Under the pieces are notes generated by a model that was given only the letters and a program-made list of their open reading frames with translations, had not been told where the DNA came from and did no database searches. Below are positions 55,959-64,000 of a DNA stretch of 64,000 nucleotides, one piece after another. Source of the DNA: Blastobasis lacticolella (lineage: Eukaryota > Arthropoda > Insecta > Lepidoptera > Blastobasidae); NCBI GenBank assembly GCA_905147135.1, contig LR990061.1:9648026-9712025 (forward strand), read 5' to 3'. Within the stretch, counting starts at the first letter, position 1, and the number at the start of each line of letters is the position of its first letter. Both the position numbers and the translations under genes were made by a program.

Positions 55959-56346
55959 TGCACACACAATAAACTCTACATAATATAGCTCTGAGACTGG
56001 CCGCTAGTAAACGAATACACTCCAAACGTTAGCAAGGAAACCGTACTAGTAGAAATACCTTTGGCGCAAAGGAAGTGGTCCACTTGACATGACATGCGAG
56101 GCTGCATCGGACGCTCGCTCACTTTGCCATTACTTAGCTCCTATATTATATAGACCACTATATATATAGTACGGTGTTCGGTAATGGTCCACTTTAAAAG
56201 ATGTGTGTCAATGGATATACCTATGTGGTGGATATAATTACCGGGTGAATCTTGATATTACGGTTCTTTGACATTTTTAACGGCACTTTAAATACCAAAA
56301 CCAGCACTCAGAGGCCAAACGCATTAGTAACAATTGACTATTATAA

Positions 56347-56610
56347 TCGTCTTGGCGTTAATGTCACGGTTTTGCCCACGTGCATGAGGGTCCGTGATCC
56401 GCCTTGACCATGATCCATAATGGCAGATTAGGTAATTGCGGTGGAGCGACTGCTATCAGACCTCCGTGACCCTGCTACCAGGGGAACTAGACCAATTTGG
56501 ATCAAGATTACATATTCAGTCATCGGAATGTGCCCTTTTCATCACAATGTAATTAGTGTTAAACCAATGTACATAACTCAAAAAAAAGTCATTGGTACAA
56601 ATTACTTTAA
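56347..56610 (-). mobile_element. SINE S1, head lost
   Basis: 'gtcttggcgttaatgtcacg', 'ccttgaccatgatccataat', 'aatgtacataactcaaaaaa'. Confidence 0.75.
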
Positions 56611-56954
56611 TGATTATATCAATTGTACGACACCCGCTAGGTGAAAAGATTGGCCACGATTGTAACAAATCATGTATCAAAAAGCAAATCATGGAACAAT
56701 CACCTATAAGATACCGTAAGAAAAGCGCATGACATGGACAGCATATCTCGTAGAGCTACGAAGTTCGTAGCAAGACCTACGCGATAGAGTGTAGACGGTT
56801 TCTGTGACGTAACCCCTTTCGTCTTATCAACAAACCTTATCATAATGTAATGGAATGGCTTCAGTCGTATTGCTTCGTAGTTTTCTGGGCGTTGCCATTT
56901 GCTAGGGGTTTATGATATGTGCGTGAATTGAATTGGTGGAATTCGGAAAACCTG

Positions 56955-57200
56955 TAAGGTTACCGACATAGCCTTAAGAATGTCCAGGCTAAAGTGGCAG
57001 TGGGCAGGGCACATAGCTCGAAGAAAAGATTACCGATTTGTCAGTAAAGTTCTCGAGTGGCGACCACGTACCGGAAGACGCAGCGTGGGTAGGCGATCCA
57101 CAAGGTGGACCGATGACCTGGTAAAGATCGACCTTCGTAGAGATCTCTGGGGGAGGCCTATGCCCAGCAGTGGGCGTTCATCGACTGATATGATGATGAA
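56955..57200 (+). mobile_element. RTE-type LINE 3' end
   Basis: Translation [19 protein letters not shown], then VLEWRPRTGRRSVG and RWTDDLVKIDL, ending 'cagtgggcgttcatcgactg' and 'atatgatgatga'. The best-preserved 3' end of this family in the window. Confidence 0.87.
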
Positions 57201-57429
57201 TTGGGAAGACACAAAAAGAAAAAGTAAAAGTAATTGGTACACTGGTAATCGAACTCGGTACCTCTTGCGATTCTCACCATCACCGACGCCGACGGCCTGT
57301 TTTTCTAACTTCAACTTCAACTTCATTTTAGAAGTAAAAAAATCACCTACTACAGCTCTTTTCAATATTCATGTCCGTTCCACAGTGGTATGTAAGTGGG
57401 TGTTTGAAAGAAAACTTGTGACCTAAATC

Positions 57430-58310
57430 GCTGGTGTAATGTCAAATGCCAGTCTGCATATTTCATGAATCGCTGCTAAAGATTTTCTTTAGACGGCTGA
57501 AGTTATATTTTTAGCTTCCGTCGCTGTTTTAAAAGAGGGGCTTAAAAGTTTGTTTGTGTATGTGTATCTGTATGTTTAGGAGAAGATGGTTCACAGGATT
57601 GTTTCATTAAAATTGTTTTTTAGAAGATAGTTTGAAAAATATTTCAGTATAATGTAGACTTCGTCGGGGAAAGCTGTCTATCAGTTTATCTACTGAAGTG
57701 TTGTCACAGGAATTATTTAATCTAGTTATCTACTTCAATAGTTATCAATTAATTTAATGAAAGCGTTGATTGACGATATAATCAATAAACGGTAATAAGT
57801 TTCCCTAAAAGGTTCGTCGCGCCAACGATCTGACAACGACCCCAAAAATACCAAATTAGATATCGCTGGACTGGGACTATAGTTTCAGAATTTAGATGAT
57901 TTTCAAGCAAGGATTTTACTTAAAGACAGATGCAATTATTGTTTTTTACACACTTGCTCGTTGCAGCCCATTTATACACGCGTGCGTAACGAACATCTTC
58001 TACTTATTACATACATACATTATCCCACTCGTGCCTAATATTTTTTGGTATGTAATAAAGAGATTTTACGCCGAGAAATATTTGTGAATAGACGCTGTTA
58101 CTTCTATAGAAAATAAAATATGCTTACGCCGCCCACACACAAAATAATTTGTTATTTTCTGAGGCTAAATTTAACTTATACAGCAAGTAATTTTGTCCCA
58201 GATTATTGCTTTCTGAATTACTTAAATAGCGACATCTAAAAATACCAAGATCCCTGAAAGGTCTAACAGGGTTTTTGTTATGCACAGGGTATTTCCACAA
58301 CCTATTTACC
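57430..58310. other. Intergenic stretch, no gene seen
   Basis: AT-rich, short open frames only, no recognised repeat. Confidence 0.45.
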
Positions 58311-58323
58311 CTATTTACGTCAT

Positions 58324-58578
58324 CATCATCACAGCCCGTAACTGTCCACTGCAGGACTTAGGACCTCTCCAACGAAAGGGGAGGTTATTGCCATAATCTC
58401 CACGCTTGGCAGGCGGGTTGGAGATCGCAGTGTTTAAATATAACAATGGAAAATGTTGCTGCCCATTTTCCAGACTACGGAGACTCTTGATCTTTTGCCT
58501 CGAAAATATTAGTCGCCTTGTACGACACCCATGAGTGTGAGGGGTTGGTCCTATTCTACTCTGCCGGACACGGCTCGC
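58324..58578 (-). mobile_element. S2 retroposon with perfect 11-bp target duplication
   Basis: ATTTACGTCAT at 58313-58323 and 58579-58589. Starts (CAT)n 'cacagcccgtaactgtccac', ends 'ctctgccggacacggctcgc'. Confidence 0.92.
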
Positions 58579-59119
58579 ATTTACGTCATGCTCAATAAAT
58601 ATTATATTTCATTATTATAAATAGTAATAATCATGTGACGGATCAATACATACCCGCAAAGAAGCTTGACCTTGTGGGTTGACACCGATGTTTGTTCTCT
58701 GTCTAGACAGTATCTAGCTAAAATACCGTTGGAAGAATACTATAATGATCCCTATTTTTGTGTACCCCATAATTGTCTACGTGTTATGTACTTTTTTATT
58801 GTGTTAAATGTAAATTTTCATGTCGTGGCATCCTTTGTAATAAATATTTTCTTTCTCTTTTTCTTTCTTTCTTTAGAAAACACTGTGCTAAACTATGAGA
58901 CGCGAAATCTCTTACATACCTAATACAAGCAAGTTTTTGCATAGAAGGTGAAACTGTTACCGAAATAAACTTTTATTTTTTATTTATCATTTATCAAATG
59001 ATTAATTATTATTTTTTTTGTACCACTAAGGTGGCAAACAAGCTTGCGGCAAATTATAAATAAAAGAACAAAACAATTACTCCTTTTCTATTTAGCATTC
59101 GTTTTTAAGGCACAATGGG

Positions 59120-59298
59120 TGCCTGGGAATGTGCAGGTTTCATCACGATGTTTTCCCTCACCGTAAGAGCATCGGTTGGTATTCAACTAATGTACATAAC
59201 TCAGAAAATAGTCATTGGTACGTGGCCGCAGCGGGATTCGAACCCGGTACCTCTCGCTTACGAGTCGGATACTTAACCGCTCGGCCACCGACGCTCCT
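59120..59298 (-). mobile_element. tRNA-headed SINE S1, head half, well preserved
   Basis: On the minus strand: 'gtcggtggccgagcggttaa' (A-box) and 'ggttcgaatcc' (perfect B-box) then 'gtacgtaccaatgact'. The distal body is missing. Not a tRNA gene. Confidence 0.85.
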
Positions 59299-59774
59299 AC
59301 CAACAGTGACGCCGTTTAAATGATAAATGTCATAGGCTAGTGATGATAATGAGAATGAATTGTTATTAAACCTAAACCGATATTTCTCCCGCAGAAGCAT
59401 AACGTTATGCATAACAAATGTATTCGACATTTGCATATGACGGGCTAATTGATCGTTTGTTCCGTGAATAGTTATAGCTTTAATTAATGGCTTGGTTTTT
59501 TTATCTATACCCATTTAGAACACACATATAATAACCTAACGGCAACATTGTAATCGCTTTTTTATCTACACCTATTTAGAGCATACAATTGGCATGTTGT
59601 AGAGAATCACTTTCGTCCGTGCTTCGCTGTAGGGCGCATTGAAAACCAGCGCCATAGCACCAGCCATGGCGTACACTGAGTGTGACCCCTTTGCACGTCT
59701 TGGTGTAGTCTCTAGCTGTATGTACCAATAGATGTTCTATTTCTTGCCTATCTATTACTAAAATATACGCAGTC

Positions 59775-59900
59775 TTACGACCTGGTAAAGAGGTTGCAGG
59801 TACCAGCTGGATGCGGAAGGCACAGGACCGGCCTTTGTGGAGATCTCTGCGTGAGGTCTATGCCCAGCAGTGGGCGTCTTCTGGCTGATATGATTATGAA
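59775..59900 (+). mobile_element. RTE-type LINE 3' tail
   Basis: 'acgacctggtaaagaggttg', 'gcacaggaccggcctttgtg', 'atgcccagcagtgggcgtct', 'ggctgatatgatta'. Confidence 0.8.
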
Positions 59901-60057
59901 TATGACGCAGTCTTAATCTCGATCTCCGTAGTTTCACTAGGCTCCGGCTTCCTACTTTACAATGATACGGGTGGAAACACATTATGGATATAATGTCACT
60001 GTTTCCTTTTTTAATATTTGAATGTACCTATTGTGACATGAGTTTGTGTATAATAAA

Positions 60058-60130
60058 CTGTCCATAGGCTGCGATGACTGCTTACCATTAGGCAGGCCGT
60101 AAGCTTGTTTGTCATCTTGGTTTTATAAAA
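60058..60130 (+). mobile_element. S5 retroposon tail
   Basis: 'ctgtccataggctgcgatga', 'ccattaggcaggccgtaagc', 'ataaaaaataag'. Confidence 0.65.
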
Positions 60131-60139
60131 AATAAGATA

Positions 60140-60270
60140 TAATGTACCAACTCTGTTTTATATGTATTAGTGTATATTTTTAGTATTTTAGATGTAGGTA
60201 TTAGTGTATATTTTTATTATAACTGTAAATGATTGTGGATTTTTGTGATATCAAAATAAATCATGTAGGT
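60140..60270 (+). repeat. LINE-like 3' UTR repeat, copy 2
   Basis: 'ttttagtattttagatgtag', 'gtattagtgtatatttttat'; matches 25225-25400. Confidence 0.5.
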
Positions 60271-60424
60271 ATATACCAACGGTGACATTGTAATTAGCAC
60301 TATTAACTTTACTAATTATCGCGTTGACGCGGCACGTAAAAATGCTGTAAGGTCACGTGACTAAATAATTGCGATAGTTGGTTGTTTCCTACAATCTGTT
60401 TTAACCTTGTGATCTAGTTAAACG

Positions 60425-61095
60425 CATGGACTTACTACCCAAAGGGACTGCGCACTGCTTTGACTAAAACCGGGCAGAGCAAGAGTCACCATCGATAGTA
60501 CTGTGTCCCTTTCTAGTGTTGCCACCATTGTTGATGCAAATTCCGAATTACTTTTAATACTTAGCGCGGACCTACCGATCAGGGCCAGGCAGAGTCGGAC
60601 CGGGTGCAATCTGAAGGTCATATTTTCACCAGGGTCCAGCCCAAGGATTCCCTACTACTCGGAACCCATTGATCCTAAAATACTAGTTTCTAGAGAGAAA
60701 TTATAGTACTTGTTGATCTACATTTCGAATGACAGCTGTCAAACTTAAAAATGCAATAACTCCTAAACGATTGGTGCTAGTTGTTTTTCAACAAAGTTCC
60801 TGAGGATATTCAAAAGCTTCCCTTCGACAAGTTTAAAAACTTTATTAAAAGTATTTTGACAACTACTTTTCGGATTGTACGGATTACCCCATAATAATAT
60901 CAAATTCACGGTAAATATATTTCTCCAATAATGGCAACACCAAACATGACACTTGTCAATTTAGAATGACGGTGATTATGCCAATAACATTATGTTTACA
61001 CTGTTAGAAAGGGACAAAGGACTATCGATGATGACTCTCGCTCTGCCCGGATTTAGTCAAAGCAGTGCGCAGTCCCTTTGGGTAGTAAGTCCATG
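60425..61095. mobile_element. hAT-type non-autonomous element with 8-bp target duplication
   Basis: 671 bp. The ends CATGGACTTACTACCCAAAG are inverted repeats that continue with few mismatches for about 90 bp ('ctgcgcactgctttgactaa'). GTTAAACG flanks both sides (60417-60424 and 61096-61103). Eight-bp duplication is the hallmark of hAT transposition. No transposase; the centre holds a LINE scrap at 60785-60880. Open frames inside are spurious. Confidence 0.92.
60785..60880 (+). mobile_element. LINE C-terminal scrap inside hAT element
   Basis: Reads FNKVPEDIQKLPFDKFKNFI, which resembles the C-terminus of the LINE at 47340-48260 (NKVPTDIQNLPLNKFK). It was captured inside the hAT element or inserted into it. 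Confidence 0.75.
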
Positions 61096-61139
61096 GTTAA
61101 ACGTCACTGCCCACATACCAGTGTTGGGCAAAATTTAAT

Positions 61140-61350
61140 TGCAAGTTACAATTAAAAATAACAATTGATTAATTGTTAATTGTGAAATATCAATTAACAA
61201 TTGATTAATTGTTAACTGTGACGTTGCAATTAACAATTGATTAATTGTTAATTGTGACGTTGCAATTAACAATTGATTAATTGTTAATTGCGAAATTTAA
61301 TTGTGACGTTGCAATTAACAATTAATCAATTGTTAACTGTTCTTGTAATT
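61140..61350. repeat. Tandem palindromic array (caattgattaattgttaa)
   Basis: About four units of roughly 45 bp, each 'gacgttgcaattaacaattg' followed by 'attaattgttaatt'. Self-complementary, forms part of the left sub-terminal region of the composite hAT element. Confidence 0.9.
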
Positions 61351-62109
61351 AAACTTTAATTAAATTTAAATAATGTAAATAGTAATATTATAAGATTAAG
61401 GAGTGGCACAGGGTAGGGCTTTCACAAGCTTGACCTTAATGGCCATGCTAAATCGTTCTTCATGATAGCCACACAGACTATCACCCTGTTTCTGAAACGC
61501 TTGTCAAATCACTGATTAGCTAACAGACTGTCACATTTAACAAGCTGTTAAATCACCGTGGGTTTCTGAAAGGCCAATCAATCTATTGTTAGCTAATCGA
61601 CCATTAACAAGAGATCAATTTTTTCGTCTGGCTACCCCTGCTAAAATCAGTCACATTCATTCACTCATACATGTTTTGTTTCTTTCTAACGCATTAATTT
61701 GTCTCTGTCCCTAGCGGCCTTTTGATAGCAGCGGGATATTCAACTTTTAGATGAAACTGATAGCGATTGTATAGTTTTCGTGTAAATAAAAATCGAATAT
61801 TATAAAAAAAAATATATACAGAGCGAGAAAAGAGAAAATATAACAATATTTATGTTAAAGGGTCACGGGTTCCAGTGGATCAGTAATCCCATCATCATCA
61901 TCTTTAGGCAGTTAGGTGGGTCCCGGTCCACTGTTGAATACAGGCCTCCCACGGCTTACACTCTGGTCGACTCTGTTATATTGCATCCATCGGCTCCCTA
62001 GGACCTTAAAGAGGTCGTCCGTCCATCTCTTGGGAGGCCATCCAGAGAAAGCCACTCAACAACATCCGCCCCATCGGCTATCGATTCTGTGAGTTTCTCC
62101 CAATAATCC

Positions 62110-62720
62110 CATTAGTTAAATCCTGGTTCAAGTCCTGGACACGGGCCGGTTCGTGGTTCAGGTCCAGGTCCTGGCCCCGGATCAGGTCCAGGTCCTGGCT
62201 TCAGACCAGGTCCTGGTTCAGGTCCAGGTACTGGCCCAGGACCAGGTACTGGTTCAGCTCCAGGTCCTGGACCCAGACCAGTTCGTGGTTCAGGTCCAGG
62301 TCCTGGCTTCGGACCAGGTCCTGGTTCAGGTCTAGGTACTGGCCCCGAACCAGGTACTGGTTCAGGTCCAGGTCCTGGCTTCGGACCAGGTCCTGGCGCC
62401 GCACCAGGTCCTGGATCAGGTTCAGGCCCTGGCCCCGGACCAGCTTCTAGTTCAGGTCCAGGTCCTGGACCCTGACATGTCCGTGGTTCAGGTCCTGGTC
62501 CTGGTTCAGGTCCATGTCCTGAACCCGAACCAGGTCCTGGTTCAGCTAATGTTTATGGTCTACGTGCTGGCACTGGTCTAGGTCCTGGTTCTGGTTCAAG
62601 CTCAAATTGTGATCAAGGTTGCAGTTTTGGTCATTATCCTGGACCAGAACCTGGACCCTAGACCTGAATTTTGCCTTGGTCCAAAACTAGGACCTGGACC
62701 AGGGCCAGGACCAAGACCAA
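62110..62720. repeat. Minisatellite of GGTCCAGGTCCTGG units
   Basis: Six-base modules (ggtcca, ggtcct, ggttca, ggcccc, ggacca) arranged in roughly 30-36 bp higher-order units over about 600 bp. One plus-strand frame reads Pro-Gly-Ser-Gly for over 110 codons from about 62115 to a TGA near 62475, but has no start codon. The right part (62640-62720) is inverted. Confidence 0.9.
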
Positions 62721-63239
62721 ACCAATTATTTTGTCTCTCTCGCGTCCTACTCTTACCTCTCAGCCCTCGAGCGGCCCGATCGGGCCGCATAACAATATAA
62801 ATCTGTGATTGTTAATTGTTAGTTTTAATTGTCTCTTGTAACAATTAAAAATATTAATTGAATTATTTTAATTGTCTCTTGCAATTAACGTGAGTTTATT
62901 TAAATAAATTAATTGCAATACGCAATTAACAGATTAATTGCAATTAAATCAATTGTGATTAAATTAATTGCAATTAATTTTTCAATCAATTAATATGATG
63001 ATTAAAATATCAATTGTTCATGCCCAACACTGCCACATACTTTGGTTGTGGTGCTTTTCTTGCTCTCTAAAGGTACTGTTTGTATTGATACTCGTTCGTG
63101 ATATTTAAAAAAATTTCCGGTACTTTCTGGTTTCAGCAAATTGGTTTTTTATTTTTTAAAATAATAAATTTATTAATATATATATTTCGATATCAAAAAG
63201 TACCTTAAATCTATGGTTGCTGGTGATTATTATTATAGT

Positions 63240-63370
63240 ATTTTTAAATACATGGTTATTATACAGAAATTAAAATTCATCATTTCAATTTCTGCTCGAC
63301 CGGGCAGACTCGATCGAACACGCGACCTCTGCATGGCGACCGGCATGTTAACTTACTGAACCACTCATTA
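63240..63370 (-). mobile_element. tRNA-derived SINE S3, head half
   Basis: 'aattaaaattcatcatttca', 'cgcgacctctgcatggcgac', 'ggcatgttaacttactgaac'. The B-box region is mutated. Confidence 0.7.
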
Positions 63371-63736
63371 TAGTAAATTGGACGCCATTATTTTACCAGA
63401 TTGATGATTTGTTTGTTTGTTTGGTTATTGGCTTCTAGTTCATTGAACTGAACTGCAATCTGAAATTACGCCCATAAACAGGAAATAAAGTGACATAAAC
63501 ACTGCTAACAACAACATACAACCCTATAGTCCGTGCCACATGGATTGAGAATAGCGTACCTTGTTATCGCGGTCAACTATTTTAATATTTCATAAAACTA
63601 TTTGCGAAAACTGTTAAAAACTGTTCATATTCATTAAATTGTAAAGAATAAGCAATTTAAAGCTTTGAGAGCTATCGCTGTGACAAATTAGTTTATTTAT
63701 CAAAATATTTCTCTGTAAGTTTATATCTTTAATGGA

Positions 63737-63845
63737 TTTCCAACCCGCCTCCTAAACGTGGAGATTATGGCAATAACCTCCCCTTTCATGGGAGAGGCTC
63801 TAAGACCTGCAGTGAACTGTTATTGGCTGTTATGATGATGACGAT
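63737..63845 (+). mobile_element. S2 retroposon, 3' half
   Basis: 'ttccaacccgcctcctaaac', 'ggcaataacctcccctttca', 'ctgcagtgaactgttattgg', 'atgatgatgac'. Confidence 0.78.
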
Positions 63846-64000
63846 ATCGTTAATGTGTGGGTGCAATATTAACGATATACCTGCAGAGAAAATAACAACA
63901 ATAATTATAAAAGACAGAAGGCGCTGCTTATTTCTGACCGAGCGATCAATGACCGCTATTCCCAATTCATTTGGCGCGAACCATAACTATTTTTGCAGCT

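Larger units (their letters stand above)
61119..63032. mobile_element. hAT-type composite element with 8-bp target duplication and internal satellites
   Basis: 1914 bp. CAGTGTTGGGCA at the left and TGCCCAACACTG at the right are perfect 12-bp inverted ends, typical of hAT. CCACATAC flanks it at 61111-61118 and 63033-63040. Inside: AT-rich 'taattgttaattg' arrays at both ends (61130-61350 and 62800-63010), unique sequence, and a GC-rich minisatellite (62110-62720). No transposase visible. Confidence 0.93.

Noticed and set aside
59215..59298. tRNA-like sequence with good A and B boxes (also near 8180, 28390, 41460 and 46520)
   Set aside because: These are heads of repeated SINE families followed by a common body, not free-standing tRNA genes with a full cloverleaf.
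62153..62404. Open frames repeating VQVQVLAPDQ and NQDLVRSQDLDL
   Set aside because: They are alternative frames of the minisatellite and follow from its six-base modules.
1..64000. CRISPR arrays, bacterial operons, integrated viral genes
   Set aside because: No regular repeat-spacer array, no ribosome-binding sites with dense ORFs, and no viral structural or replication gene. All reverse transcriptase-like sequence looks like non-LTR retrotransposons.

Overview
This is eukaryotic DNA and almost certainly insect. Intergenic sequence is AT-rich, exons are short and GC-rich with GT-AG splice sites, and the window is crowded with short retroposons, LINE tails and palindromic non-autonomous DNA transposons. 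Several repeat families look like ones I know from moths and butterflies: the poly-A elements with 'gtttgcct' or 'gcaagcttgtttgcc' ends, a tRNA-headed SINE carrying 'catcacgatgttttccctca', the 'gtacagtcagctgcag' mini-element, and RTE and jockey-type LINE ends. Lepidoptera is therefore the best guess. There are no bacterial operons, CRISPR arrays or viral genes.

The one gene I can resolve completely is on the minus strand, from 39379 (ATG) to 18165 (stop). Fifteen coding exons join with matching phases at all fourteen junctions to give 687 residues: a potassium-dependent sodium/calcium exchanger of the SLC24/NCKX family. Both alpha repeats and the final transmembrane block are present, with a long Pro/Gln/Ala-rich cytosolic loop containing tryptophan-Asp-Pro-Asn repeats. 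The C-terminal half looks more like the NCKX3/4 branch than NCKX1/2. The acceptor site just before the ATG implies a non-coding 5' exon further right, which I did not find. A CRE plus YY1-like GC-rich island at about 42.2 kb is a candidate promoter.

Layout. 1-3 kb: one or two possible plus-strand 3'-terminal exons (483-590, and more doubtfully 2193-2377) with poly(A) signals. 3-18 kb: intergenic, with dispersed repeats and several palindromic MITEs. 18.2-39.4 kb: the exchanger gene, whose introns hold many transposable elements, some within about 10-30 bp of exon ends. 39.4-60 kb: upstream intergenic DNA with LINE fragments (the best at 47.3-48.2 kb), tRNA-derived SINEs, a GGGTA-type minisatellite (48.4-48.6 kb) and a plus-strand promoter-like cluster (two TGACGTCA sites plus a TATA box, 49.8-49.9 kb). 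60.4-63.05 kb: two adjacent hAT-type elements, each with a perfect 8-bp target duplication; the second carries a long Pro-Gly-coding minisatellite between AT-rich palindromic arrays.

I did not find a wholly new gene system. The most useful observations are the complete exchanger model with a changed alpha-2 motif, the two hAT insertions, the exact boundaries of a (GAT)n-tailed retroposon shown by three target-site duplications, and the two promoter-like clusters.
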